DNA of 64,000 bases, from positions 11,780,001-11,844,000 of the forward strand of contig OZ231126.1 in the NCBI GenBank assembly GCA_965153355.1, in the 5' to 3' direction. Positions 13,610 to 26,573 of the stretch are shown here, in pieces. Positions within the stretch are counted from its first letter, which is position 1, and every line of letters begins with the position of its first letter. Source of the DNA: Flaccisagitta enflata (Eukaryota > Chaetognatha > Sagittoidea > Aphragmophora). The notes under the pieces were generated by a model, which saw only the letters and a list, made by a program, of their open reading frames with translations, searched no databases and was not told the DNA's origin. The position numbers and the translations under genes were made by a program.

Positions 13610-14350
13610 TTCTACTATCTGATGCTGTGTTTTATTTCTTTGCCATTTTTATGAATCAGCCAGATGGCAACCATATACAGCTTCCTGATTTGTACATCAG
13701 ATACATTACGAAAATATATGCACTGTCTTTTCAATTGTCCGACTTCTTGGATTGACTGATTAGTTGTTTTTACTTGCATCAGCTTGAAGGATTGATTGAT
13801 TTTAAGTGATCGCTTAACAGTGGCCTTTGAATCACTAATTAATAACTTCATTCTTTTTATTGCAGATGAAACTAAGACTGAACGGATAATTGACCCATGA
13901 CTTGATATCGACAGACCGTGGGTTGAACCAACGCAAAGCGCCGCGCTGGTAGACGCGTTTTTGCTTTAGTAACGTTGCAGAGCTTACTTCCTTGTCCTCC
14001 GGTCTACATATTTTGCCCTTGCACGTGGATCATTTGATTTTAGTATGGTACGACGCTTATTTGATCGGCTTGCATAGGATGATATGATGAATTTAATGGA
14101 TGTAATATGTATTATCAGGTGAGTATTTGGGAATATTATTTAACATGTTGTCGTTGTTTTTTATCTTTATTGTGTCCATCTTCGATTTCATGTTATCTGC
14201 GCTTGCTGATCACAATTAACGCCACTTTTCTTCATTTTTCTTCTTCTTAATAATAAACTTTATGGAATAAACGCAGATGACGCCTTCATTTCCTAACCCA
14301 CAATCTCTTCTTTCACCACAAGTCGTCGTCAGACAGACGCCACAGATGCG
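13610..14350 (+). mobile_element. BEL/Pao-like retroelement, 5' fragment (copy B)
   Basis: It matches the 5' part of copies A and C: CTTTGCCATTTTTATGAA, then AAGGATTGATTGATTTTAAG, then TTTTTATTGCAGATGAAAC, then TTTATGGAATAAACGCAGATG and CTTTCACCACAAGTCG. The similarity stops near 14350, where the 165-bp satellite in reverse orientation begins. Nothing of pol is present. Confidence 0.75.
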
Positions 14351-14399
14351 CTGAAGGATGTAATGAATCTTATATCCAAGAAAAATCAATCATTTTTAC

Positions 14400-14960
14400 C
14401 TAAGCATAAAATGTTATTAAAACAAAAGATTTTTGAACTTTACTGTTTTTTGGGGGTGGACCTATCCCCACTCTCATCCCCACCCAAATCATATACAACA
14501 TCCAATAAAAAACTGTATTCATTTTTTCATGCTTTTAAAAATTTTCAAATGATTTTTAACTGTTGTTTTTTGGTGGAACTATATGGAAAATTCTGATTTC
14601 AGCTATGGATGTTAGTGAGATACACAATGGGAAGATCAGATAGGTAGGAGGAATGTGGTTTTAGACCATGACCTGGTACCTTTTTATTACTTGCATTTCA
14701 CAAATATTGATAATCATGGTTTTTTAAGCAGTTGTTTGTATCTGAAGTATTTGCTTTCTTGACAATGGCACATGGAATTTTTATATTAAGATACAAGATA
14801 AGCATTAAAATGAACTTGCAGAGCCCAGCATTTTATTCATTTTGTTTTTTGTTAAATATAATGTAAATGTCCAGTTTATACTTAATGACATTCCTTATCC
14901 TAAATTTTTTTGTAAGTAGATAATCTTATGATATAGATGTTCAAGAAACATAATTCATTT
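14400..14960 (-). repeat. 165-bp satellite, reverse orientation, diverged
   Basis: CTATCCCCACTCTCATCCCC at 14460 and GACATTCCTTATCCTAAATT at 14888 are diverged forms of the satellite box at 1882-2360. It follows the broken end of copy B. Confidence 0.6.
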
Positions 14961-15049
14961 TATCACGCTTAGGCATTAATAATTTTGTTTAATCAGGCAC
15001 GTGATTTTTTGACCTCTTAAGTTGTTTTGAGATACTTACAGTTCTGCCC

Positions 15050-15750
15050 TGACTTTAGGCTTCTCAGCTTCTGAGATCTGGCCTCAGGCCTGACGCTGAG
15101 GCTGAATCTTCTTCAGGATGAGAGGCAGATTCTGTACCTGAGAGGGTAGATTTTATTGGTGATGTCAAGACTCGCAGGTTTATATATGCAAAACGCTTTG
15201 TAACGCGATTCAGATGGACAGATCGTTATACGAAACAAAAGTCCAGAACCCTGCTGGTGACTTTGTCTGATTTAATACTACGGAAAGTATGATATTGCTG
15301 AATCACATATTACCCTTGGGACCTGTTAGGCCTAGTAATGGTAAGAAATAACAAAGCCCTGAGAATGAAGAAGACTTTTGCTGTCCACTGTCCGTCCACA
15401 GTCCCCCTTAGTCTCCTCTGTGCCTCCTGAGATCATTCTCAAATTAAATCTGCCTCCCAGGCTGGAAACACGCCCCAGCCCTGAATCCAGCCCCTCAGGC
15501 CTTGCAGAATTCAGCCTCAGGCCTGAATGCTTTTAGTACCTGAAACATCCTCCAGGCTGCAAACTCCGCCTCTCAGATCTGCCTGATAGACTCAGCGCCT
15601 GGAGAGGTGGCAGACTTTGCACCCAGAGAGGCAGACACGCTCAAGAGCTGTGATGAACACCGACGGATGGACGGATTATCAAACAAGGTGGACCTCTTCA
15701 GTTCTAATATAGACTTTGTCCCCTTCAAAACCGCTGCCCTGCTCACACTC
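15050..15750 (+). mobile_element. GC-rich CAGGCCTGA-repeat element, diverged, right end visible
   Basis: Repeated TCAGGCCTGA and CTCCCAGGCTG-type words resemble the interior of the elements at 49849-50470 and 53475-53924. The right end, CCCCTTCAAAACCGCTGCCC (about 15720), corresponds to the right terminus CCCCTTCGGGGCCGCTGCCC of the 49849 element. No matching left end was found, so this copy is old or truncated. Confidence 0.55.
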
Positions 15751-17550
15751 TCATTGAGTTTCTTAATTAAATTGCGCATATATTTCTTTTGAACTGAAAA
15801 TCTCGGAGCGAAATTCCATCGATTGGCTGGTTGTTGTCATATGACTAATTCTGAGACATATGTAAGTTTCAACTGGTGATATCCATTTAAGGATGGATTA
15901 GTCAGATTTACCTCATGAATCAATGAGTGTGCTTCTCCCTATTCCACTTAAACTTTAGTGCTTATACAGCACGTTGACCACATATTGCCTTGGGCACCTA
16001 ACCACCGCCTGTGCCAACCCCCATGACTGTATCTGTTTAGGATCCATCACCCCCCTCGACCACCTCTGGTGCCCTTCCCCGGCCCCCTGATTCAAACAGA
16101 TCATCGAGATGATTAAAAGATTTTGTACACTGACTTGATCAGCTCATGAGTGACTCGTTCATTAATTTAGTTGTGACACTATGATTTAGATTGTTTTACT
16201 TGCTGTTTTTTTGTCCATTATACTACACCCAACCCAGAATGTAATACCAAGAGTGAATACTGTTAAGATTGGGAAAAAGATGGCTGCTGAGGTGGGCCTA
16301 AAGAATGACTGTGTGATGCAACTGTCAGATGGGAATAAGACTTCACAAGATAGACAATGATACCAAATATGTTTTTGATAACCTTTTATCTTATATAAAA
16401 ATCAGAATGCAAAAATGAATAAAAGATAAGAAAATGAATGAGAAAATTGCTGCATTAATATTAAATGTGTTTAGGTTTGAAAATATGCTTTGTTTTGGTT
16501 AAGCACATATTCATTAAGATGGTTGAGGCCTCTGATTGACATCGTCTCTACCAGCACCCTCCCCCGTTGGTGTCACGGCACTTATATTGGGCTACTCATG
16601 ATCGAGTTTTGCTGAAAGTAGAATTGCTGTTTGCATCCCTCACCCCAATCATCCCAAATTCTAGATTACATTAGCAATGAGATATAAGGAAAATATAATT
16701 ATAATACATCCAGTTCCCAGCACACCACACTTGATATTTAGCTATACAGTCTGACTTTATAAAGTGACAAAAAATGAAAATATATCTGTAAGTTATCATT
16801 CAATAATGTTATATCAACATTTGAGGCACTTGAATATAATTTGCCTTTAAACAACAAAAGTTAACATCACAGACTGATCCGTGACAAGTGTTCAAACAAC
16901 ATTTAAAATGATGACCAATCTGCAATTGTAGCTTTATTCTGTTTAAGAAATAAAATCTCTTCCAAGTTGATGCTTTTCTACTTTCATGATGTTGATATAT
17001 TTATTAGCAAGATAGTAGTAACTATATTAATATATAGAAATTACAATTTTTCTAAAAATACAATAATGTAATTCAACAATTTTATAATGATTTTTCAATG
17101 ATGCAAGATCAATAATCATGTTAATAGAATGTAATTTTATTTCTTCCTGCATGATGGTCCTAAAAAGGGTAGTATCTGTATGTATGTAGATGCTGTGTAA
17201 TTATAAGGCCAGGATACATGGCTACCTGGTTAAGTGGTAAGGAGAGGCTGTGATTTTGAGGTCACTTGAGCACTGGCAGGATACAAAGATCAACCTGAAA
17301 AGTAAATTGTGATTGACGGATTGACAGACAAAACTGACAACGATAGAGTTTGCAGCACGCTAGAACGAGCAAACTATTGCCCTGTTTCGAATAATTTTTA
17401 ATATTTCTTTCCATTTCTTACTTCTTGAGTCACATCTATAACAAACTGTTTACTTTGATGCTACCCTGCTTCTTTTGAGTTTATATGGGCATGATAGGCA
17501 AATGAACTTAGATTTTCTGCAGACATCTGGCTCTATCATAGATTCATTCA
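15751..17550. other. Spacer without recognised genes
   Basis: It is AT-rich. Near 15972 a GACCACATATTGCC-TTGGGC-ACCT stretch recurs (also at 15297 and 50527), which marks a dispersed repeat flanking the GC-rich elements. Nothing else is recognised. Confidence 0.5.
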
Positions 17551-17554
17551 GCTG

Positions 17555-18900
17555 CAAAAATTTGGGGATGGGGATGTTGTTTTATAAGAGTTACACCAAA
17601 AACAGTTTGAAAAATTCAAAAATTGTATTATTTGCCATTTAAACCAAATACTTTTGTGTTAAAGATGAAAAATGAATAAATTTTGGGGACATCTTTTCCC
17701 ATCATAGACTACTACATCAATAAAAACTTTGGGGATGGATGCTGATTATATTTCACACCCCAAAAACAGTTTAAATAATTCAAAAATCGCATTAGTATTC
17801 CTAAACCAAAATTTAGTGCTTAAAGGACCAAATGAATAAATTTTTAGTGACATTCTGTCCTATCATGACTAATATACAAAGAATTTGGGGATGGGGTGTC
17901 AGAACACTAATATGCATTACACTTTCAGAAAACAGCTAAAATTAAAAATCATTGCTTTTGGCCATTTTAAACTACAATTTTATTTAATGCGTGAAGGCTG
18001 CCACACAGCACACAAGAAATGAATTGAACTTTAGATGACTTCTGTCCTAACACACCATCACAGACAGATGTTAATGGATATGTTACACTAAAACAGCTTT
18101 TATGTAAAAGTCAAAATGTGATTTTTTACATTTAAACCAAAAATTTTTAAACAAAGCAGATTTAAATGAATAAATTTTTGGGGACATTCAGTCATCATGA
18201 TCATTATACAGAACAAATTTGGGGATGAGGATGTCACACCAATATGCACACCTGAAAAATAGCTTAAAAATTCAAAATCACATTTTTTGCCATTTGAAAA
18301 CTAAATTAAGTTTAAAGATGATTTAAAGCCCAACAGATTAAAGACATCTGTCCTATCATAATAATATAAAGCACAAAAATTTGGGGATGGGGATGAAACA
18401 AATGATTATGCCCTCACACCCTAAAACAGCTTGTAACTGTAAATCAGCATTTTATCATTTGCAAACCAAAATGTTTGTGCTGAAAGCGTGACGGATATGA
18501 ATAATTTTTGGGGACATCTGTCCTATCATGGACTACTGTGCCATTGAAAAATTTTGGGGGATGGGGATAATGTTTGATATAGCAAGATGACTAAAATGAA
18601 GTAAAAATTCAAAAAATCATTTTTTACATTTGGGAACTGAAATTTTTATGCTTAAAGCATGACGGGAAACAAAATTCTGGGGACATCTGTCCTATATCAT
18701 GGACTACTATGCCACAAAAAATTTGGGGATGGGGATGACGTTTAATATGCTTACACTAAAAAACAGTTTAAAAATCTTCAAAATCACATTTTTGCTATTT
18801 AAACCAAAATTTTGTGCTTAAAGCATGATTTAGGCAATGAATACCCTCCTTGTGTAATATCTGTCCTATCATGTAATGTAATATGCTGTGTACACCTAAA
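17555..18900 (+). repeat. 165-bp satellite array
   Basis: About eight diverged units have TTTGGGGATGGGGATG-type boxes near 17561, 17731, 17884, 18219, 18380, 18552 and 18721. Each is preceded by GGGACATCTGTCCTATCATG and followed by a run of the form ACCCCAAAAACAGTTTAAA. Spacing is about 155-175 bp. No long ORF is maintained. Confidence 0.9.
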
Positions 18901-19690
18901 TATTTAGACTGTTTATTTATAAACACACCCCAAAATGTAATAAAAGCAAAATCTACATTTTTTTGCAGTTTTTGCACTATTTTTAGAGACTGTGAAACCA
19001 TAATTTGGTTGGTTATGTTGCAACAGGACATATCTCCACACTCTTATGATAATTTTGAGTGACTTTATTCATATTGATTAAACGTTGCCTTTTTGAGACA
19101 CTTGTAGCTAACCGTATTCCCTCTTCAGAAATTATCACAAGACTGGTCAAAAGTTATTCATCATTTAAAAAAAGTCACCAATTTCTGTCTATACATGAGA
19201 TATGCAGACCACAAGAACACGCTTGATAAATATGGCGCGAAGGAAACCATCCATCTACACCTTCTCATACTCCCTCATATACCAAAACAGCAAGAAACTG
19301 AAACTCTTCTTCCTGAAACAACCCTTTCAAAAAATCTTATGTCAACCCTAAAATTTAAATCACCTTGTAATATCATCCTTAGATTGTTACAAAACAGAAT
19401 TACCAAATGATGATGTAGCTATCCAAGGATAATCTAGGATATCTGTGAATGTTGATATTTTGGCATCATATTTTTACTGCTAGATCTATTTCATTGTCCT
19501 TTCAAGCTGGCACACATTTATTTGCTCGTGTAAGATGACACATTTGATTATCTGACAGCATTCTTTTCAGTTAATCATGTGTTTTTAACAAGCAATTCAA
19601 CCTTTAGCACTTTAGGATTACAGGAAACTCTGTGGTGAGTGGTACTTATTATTTATGACATTATTTGCTTGAATTGCTGAGGCAGTAGCC
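18901..19690. other. Spacer
   Basis: Partial satellite similarity continues to about 18960. After that it is AT-rich sequence without recognised features. Confidence 0.5.
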
Positions 19691-19739
19691 ATGAGATGAT
19701 GCACCCACATAGAAGTAGGCATTAACCAATCCCCCTCCC

Positions 19740-19985
19740 CACAGTCCATCAAATCCTACCCTGATGGAAAAAAAACATCTGAACGCCACTCTTGCCCCAC
19801 CCACCCACCCAGCACAGTCCATCAAATCCCACCCCGATGGAAAAAAAACACCTAACGCCACTTTGTCCCACTCCACCCACTATTGTCCATCAATCCCACC
19901 TGATGGGATAAAAACACCCAACGCCACTTTATCCCACTCCACCCACCTGCAGTCCATCAAATCCCTCAAAGCTTGTCCTCTTTCA
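19740..19985 (+). repeat. 75-bp tandem repeat, about 3.3 units
   Basis: Units begin GTCCATCAAATCCCACCC near 19743, 19817, 19885 and 19951. Each continues GATGGAAAAAAAACACC and AACGCCACTTTGTCCCAC. The apparent ORFs here are by-products of the repeat. Confidence 0.9.
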
Positions 19986-20629
19986 CCTCCTCCCCACCCA
20001 CCTCCAAGTTTTGTTTTCAATATTTAATCCCTCATGAACTTCATCACTTATTTCTTAGTTTATCACCAAAGAAGTATTTATCTGAGATAAAGTAACTATG
20101 AACTATGTTGCCATACACACATATATATAAAGCTCTTACATATGTTTCTTCAAAATCAGATACCTTCATATCACAAGGCGAGAAGAAATTAATCATCCAG
20201 AATTAATTTCTGTAATATGCAAACAATTGAAAAACAAAGCCATTTACACGGCTTATCTTAGTCACATGTAGAGATAGCAGATATATCTTTATGACAATTC
20301 CTAGGACACCCAGTGTTGAAATATACCATCTTAGGTATGTATTTTTATTGGTTCTTTTATGTTATTTTTTCTTCACTATTCAATGCTCCAAGTGTCTTTC
20401 TTTTGTTTCTTGCCATTTTTATATTGAACGCTATAGATAATAACTACATGTGGTTGCTTTGATTTTGTGCCATTTGTTTTCACTTCTTTACGTGTGCAAC
20501 ATACGTAACTGTCCCGTATCATCCACTTTTACTGATTGATTTTATTATTTACATAATATGCTTCTTAAAGTGATTGATTGATTTTTCATGATCTATTGAA
20601 TGCGCCTCCTGAATTCACCAATTTCAATC

Positions 20630-20648
20630 TTCTCATCTTTATTGCAGA
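20630..20648 (+). promoter_or_regulatory. Conserved splice-acceptor-like site in retroelement leader
   Basis: A pyrimidine-rich TCTTTATTGCAG ending near 20647 is preserved in the other two copies (ends near 2740 and 13866) although the surroundings have drifted. It looks like a 3' splice site. That copies this decayed share it may only reflect the ancestral sequence; use in splicing is inferred. Confidence 0.4.
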
Positions 20649-20948
20649 TAAACTGAACGACACTAACATTAGTTTGACCTTCTCGACAGACTGTGCCAGT
20701 TCAACGAAAAGTGGCTCAAAAAGTAAGTTTATAGACGCGTCTTTGCTTATTAACGTTGTTTTATCTTGTTTCCGGTCTGTTATTTTTGTCTTTTGCCCTT
20801 TTGCATTTTTATCGCCGGATTTTAGTATGATTTTTATCGCTTGCCCGATCAGCTTGCTACAGGGATGATATGGATGAATTTAATGGGATGGGCTGGGGTG
20901 GGGGCAGGCATTATCAGGTGGCTCTGAAGTAGATTAACACAATGTCAT

Positions 20949-21780
20949 GTGCTGTTTCTGTCCTTTATTGTGTCCTATCTCGATTTCATGTTATCTTTGC
21001 GTTTGCTGATCACAATTAACGCCCACTTTCATTTTTCCCCCTTTCTTCAGTTGTTGAAATTTTTATGGAATAAACTAGATGATCGTCTTCCTATTTTCCA
21101 ATCGGACAACTTTCTTTCACCACAAGTCGCCAGTCAGATAGACGCTCAGACAGTGCCAGCTGAAAACTCGCGCTTAATTATATTATTTCAACAACGAAAA
21201 CGACTTCGACTTCTTCCGCTCTTCACCTCCGAAAACGAAATTGACACGAAGGTGCCGCGCTACAACGACATACCGCCTCAAACCGCTTCAACGTCATCCG
21301 CAGACCTCACTTCGTTTGAACTGTGTCCAGGTCGTGGACCGCGAGCTAATGAGTGGAACGACATCACTGGGCGTGAATGGCAGATGCCGCGCCTTTTCTC
21401 GACGTCGTCATTTGCAACTGGCCGAACGACGACTTCAATACGCTTCAGGAATCAGATGGCGCTCTGACACGACTGGATATGGCTTACGACTTACATTTAT
21501 CGCGCAAGGCAAATGGCGCTCGACCAGATGCCCGGCATTCCTCTTATCTTCGCTGTGGCGTCTTCTTTGCGTCGAATCCGGCGCGAATGGGACTCCATGC
21601 GTTTCTTTGATCATGAAAACTATCCAGAGGGTTTTCCTTCCAACGCCGACATCGTGAACGCAGTGCACAATGACATTGGGAATCGCAAAGACCCGTCAAC
21701 GAATTCTCATGGAACAGTCTCCCAACTGACACTGACGCCACCCGGGACAATGTTACCGGCGCTCCGACTCCAATGATGCG
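20949..21780 (+). pseudogene. Putative gag region of copy C
   Basis: Overlapping open frames (20949-21467 with 172 codons, 21241-21657, 21513-21776) show a coding region broken by frameshifts. No known capsid motif could be recognised. Position before the pol blocks is the only reason for calling it gag. Confidence 0.45.
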
Positions 21781-22139
21781 CGCAACGTTTTCGCCAAACC
21801 CCATTTTAGGATCTGGAGTATCTACCACTTCCGGTCCCGCGACATGGTGCGCATCTCCACCGGCGCCAATTTAAATTCGCCGCCGATCCAAAGAGGAGAT
21901 GTCACAATCAATGGGTATCAGACGGTCTCGAAATTGAACAACAAAACCCAAAGCAGCCTGACACAGGAGCAAGCACGACATGCTTGTGATCTCTGACGAC
22001 GCGGGACGCTCTGCAAGAGGTCATGATCACTAACGGATTGACGCCAAGAGAGAGTAAGTGAAAGCACGTCAATAAAGGAGTGCTGAGAGAGACAGATGGG
22101 GCAGGTTGAGGAGGAATGCTATTAAGCGTCAATGGCTGA

Positions 22140-23260
22140 TTGACGATATGCAGCAGCAACAACGGGAGGAGGAGCAGCGACAGTAACAGGAGCAACAGAA
22201 TGCAGCAGCATCAATTGCAGATGGCAGCAACCCAACAGCAACGCCAACTCATACCTGATCAAGGAGCAGCAGGCAAACACACCAACGCAGGCCCAGCAGC
22301 AGCAGTTGCAGCAACTCAACAATTTTGTCAACAAGATCCATCCTGAGCCGGCGCTCAACAATACAACAATACGCAGACTAACAGCATCAACAGCAACAGC
22401 AACAACAACAAGAGCTGTGGCAACATCAACCGGTAACGCAACAGCAATCAGAACAACAACAGCAGCAAAATTATGCAGACGAACGAATACAACAGCAACT
22501 ACAGCAGCAACAGCAACCTTCCGCCGCTATCCCAGCGGTGGTGGTGGATCCTCCAGCTTCGATTAACTATCCTGTTGAAAGCATGAACGTCAGTGAGGAG
22601 ACAGAAGAAGAGAGACAGCAACGCCTTGCAGATCAACGGCTGCGCATGATGGCTGAAGGTGAAGGTGGTGGTGTAGCAACAGCTCCAAAGGCGCCGATCG
22701 CGGTGCCATTGGGATTCCAACAACGAAGCTCATCACAAGAAGACAAAGAGTCACACGACAGAATGTGTGACTTTCGCCAGCAGCAGGAACGAGATGAAGA
22801 TAGAAGAGCAGAAGTATTTACTAATGCGGCAGAAATGCAACGTGCGCACTGGAATAGCCTGACCCACGGCGGCATTGGTGGGGCTTTAGAGCAGCGTGAT
22901 GAAGCTAGACAACTGTCTGAGTTGACCATAGCAGCCGCAGCATCCGCTGCACTCCGCCGATCTATCTTCTGTACTCCCTAACTGGGATTGTTCACCCGGC
23001 ATAAAGGTGCAACGTTAGCTAAGGTAAAGTAGTCAGTGTGAAAAACATGTCCGTCAAGCAGCCATGACAGCAGCAGCAAACAGCGCGCAGCAAGGACAGC
23101 GCTGGGGCCACAACTGCAGCAGCAGAATGAACAGCAGCGCCCTGACCAGCAACAGCAGCTTCAACATCAACAGCGGCAGCAGCACCAGTTTCAAAAACAG
23201 CAACAGCATCTGTATCAGCATCAACAAACTCCAGCAGCAACGATTCTCCCTACCGCACCG
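22140..23260 (+). pseudogene. Glutamine-codon-rich (CAG/CAA) segment of copy C
   Basis: Long runs of mixed CAG and CAA codons shift among frames: open frames 22140-22346, 22306-22566, 22538-22981 and 23064-23267. The most complex piece, 22538-22981, is charged and acidic with EETEEERQQRLADQRLRM. The mixture of CAG and CAA argues for a once-selected Gln-rich linker of the polyprotein rather than a simple microsatellite. Confidence 0.5.
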
Positions 23261-25562
23261 GAAGTGATCTTCTAGAAGCAGATTGGTTCTGCCGAAGGGA
23301 GACTGGTCTTCCCCATCAAGAGGAAAAGGCTCCCAACACAGCCGTGGAAGCGGATATGATGCGACGGAGAATGATGCGCAGGAGGCAGAAGTAAAGAGGA
23401 TAAGCGCTGACGCGGTTACACAGCAGCTGTAATAGCAGATAAAGAAAGAAGAAAGTGTTGCTCCCAAGAAGACAATGAGTGGATTGCAGCCAAAGGCGCC
23501 GAAAGGAAGCGTGCTGCCTCATAACGCCTCAATAGGTCATCCAGCAGAATCACTGCAGCAGGAAGTGGATACCTGAATATGATTCATATAGAGATTTACC
23601 TTGGCTGCACAAGAAGAGAAACAATCAAAAGAGGAACAACAAACAACAGCGACAGCACGCCCTTGCTAAGATTTTGATGCCCTACTCCATCAAGATGATC
23701 ACAACAACAAGTGAATCCGGAAAAGAGCTGGGCTGGCGTAAAACCACCAAAAGAGATCTTCCGCAGTGTCGTAAATAATACATTTATCCAACAACCCCAG
23801 CGATTACCGGCGGAGCATCAACAGCCCATTAACCGGGAAGTCCGCGTCGATGCCCAACAACTGCTCTGGGACAGGTTTGGAAAGAGCGACGTGACAAATG
23901 ATCCTTGACAAGTGAGCAAGGAGGCTTCCACCTTCCTGTGCTGGAGAGAGCAAGGTTATCTTTATAGCTTGCAGAGCCATCCACCACTTCATGATAAGAG
24001 AAAATCAAAGATGCTGAGAAGCATGAAGGCTTGACTTTAAAATGACATCTCCAATAATTGCCTATGGTCGTTATCCGCAAAAGATGTTATTATGACCGCT
24101 GAAATTTGCGCCACGATGAAACGTTTATTACCAGCAAGAGGAGAATTGGACAGACGCCTTTTCGCAAAAAATGGACGCTGCCTTCACATGGCGCGCTGCA
24201 ACATTGCGGAAGAAACACGAATCACACGAAGCGAGCTATGATATCTGCTGGCCGACCATGCATTTAATTGCTCTGCCAAAGTTGCAAAAGGCAAAGAAGA
24301 TTTATGGACCAGAGAAGCAACAATGCTATTATCATGATTGGCTGCTGCAGGAGATCTCACTGTAGTTATGTGGTCCTCATCTTTAGTGATAAATTTGGGA
24401 AAGCAGATCATGAAGCAGCCTAAATGGACAATTATTTGGTCTGGACAACTTAATGGCCACATCGATATTACAGATTCAGCAACAAATGCTAAAGTTGAAA
24501 GATCTGCGGCAGCAGCTTCCGGAACTACAGAAAATATAAGCTACTATCATATGAAGATGCTTTGACTAATGGCAAGCAAAGACGCAGAAGTCGATTTGAC
24601 CACTGCAACAGCTCTGCAGTGAATGCACGCAGAGAAGAATGTCATCAGCCGTTAGAGCAAGGACGCCGAGAGTTCGCAAAGATCATGTGTCCGACGTCTT
24701 TGCTTCCACTGCCTCGCGCCAGGACACAACGCCAGTGATGCGCTAACAGCACCACTTAACAAACTCAAAGCTGGCACGCACCATTCACGGCACTGCCAGT
24801 GCAGGCAATAGAATAATATATAGCAATAAGCAGGAAATATACGCCCGCTATTCCTCTTCAAAAAAGTCAGAGACGTTGCAGACAATTTTAACATCACGAC
24901 GGTGAGGCAGCCAACTTGCTGAAGATGACCTTCAACGCCACGGCATGACTGGTACACGCACGGCGTCCGCCTTCTTTTCACCAACACGCCAACCGTCCGA
25001 TTGTTCCAGCGATCATCATAACACCTTTCGGCGCGCAGAGGACGATTTACGCGGCGATCATCCAGGGCGCTGACGGCGACGCGATCAGCAATAACAAGTC
25101 ATTCGCAGTCTTCGATTCCAAATTTTAAAACAGCAAATGACGGATTATCGGAAGTCATGCCGCTGAGGACTGCTCATCGCACGTTCACTATGCAAATCGG
25201 TCACGAGAATACCACGCCAACCACGCATTGGTGCGATTTCCATATCGAGTGAACGCGACATTCCTCCTTTTCTCCTCGCACCTATCTGACCAACCCCGCA
25301 TCAAGGCATAAAATTTCAGCTGGCGCGCAGATGATGATCACTCCGTGGAGCTGGCGATGCGATACCACGTCGCTCTGCACAAACCCCGCCGAGGCTTTCA
25401 TAGACCTTTGACTGCTTCAGATGTCTATTCCTGGTTGACCGTATGCGGAAAACGCGAAGAGGACGAGATATTGCGCTTCATCAATCGCCATCGCGCACGG
25501 ATGATCACGCCTTCCTCAATCTATAACATCGATCGGCATCTCATAATCCACAGTTCTCATAC

Positions 25563-25961
25563 ATGATTAACCGCTTCTTCTACCATGACTTTGCATCATC
25601 AATCGTCTCGCAAGAGAGGATGAGCGATTCCCTAGAGAATATCAGAGCGTGCAAAACGTTAGAGGAAAAGATATATTTTTGCCCAATTCAGAAAAAGTAC
25701 TTTGCTCCTGTCACATGGAAATTTCATCACGCAAAAATCATGGAGATTCTGAGAAGAGTGAAATCACGATCGACTGCGATGAAGCGACTTGGTAACCAAC
25801 GTTTTCGCTTCAAGCGTGATCCAGCCTTCAAAGAAAGAGTCTTCCTGCATAATCAGGAGGAAATGACGCAGACGGGAGTGGCGACAGAAGATGATAATCA
25901 AACAATGCCGACGACGACGATTTGCATTACAGCCGCTGGCGCTTACGCTTCATATTGTTGA
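25563..25961 (+). pseudogene. Reverse transcriptase N-terminal region (copy C)
   Basis: This is a 132-codon open frame. It includes MKRLGNQRFRFKRDPAFKER followed by an acidic QEEMTQTGVATE stretch. That fits the connector upstream of BEL/Pao RT, where a small-residue R-L segment, a DP-x-K-x-x-Y/V stretch and a G-x-A-E motif precede the fingers. The frame ends at a stop before the RT palm. Confidence 0.65.
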
Positions 25962-26139
25962 ATTATGAAAACAGATACACGATGCATGTAGTATGCCCAC
26001 GGGATTCACTCACGATTTGCTCGCCGGAGGTCCAAACCCTATGAACAGCTGAGACATCCCTCTCTCATGCTGGCTGCAAGATCGCCTCTATGTGATATAA
26101 AGAGAGCGCCTGAATTGCATCCGCGTCCAACCCTGACGA

Positions 26140-26573
26140 CGCTGACCTGTCTAGATTCTTTTTGGTTCAAAGACCGCATTTCCATTAGGCCATTTTGAAT
26201 CTGTTCTTATCGCTGCTCCCGGGCACAATCTGCGCCATTCGCCACATCTTTCACCGTCAGAAAGCAGGCCGAAGCAATCCAAATCAAATATCTCTGCAAC
26301 GTCTACGATCTTATTCGCTTCGGCTTCTACGTCGACGATTTACTTGGAGGTGGGGATTCGGCCGACGAAGCACTGCAGTTGAAGGTGGATGCAGTGGTGG
26401 AGATGGCTGAAGGCGGGATGGACCTTGTGCAGTGGAAAAGCAACGCGCGGCACTTGATGGCTGGAGATCCTAACGTGCCTACTCCCATTTCAGATAAGGT
26501 AGATGATGCGCCGACGAAGGTGTTGGGCGTCCCATGGCTTCCGGCGGAAGACGTCTTCATTTTCATCTGATTT
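26140..26573 (+). pseudogene. Reverse transcriptase palm with YVDD box (copy C)
   Basis: FYVDDLLGGGDSADEALQLK is encoded from 26325, with the catalytic YVDD at 26328-26339. GGMDLVQWKSNARHLM and KVLGVPWLPAEDVF follow, which are the usual thumb-proximal segments of BEL/Pao RT. Upstream VPFGHF-like codons (about 26170) lie in another frame, so at least one frameshift separates fingers from palm. The open frame ends at TGA 26568-26570. Confidence 0.85.
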
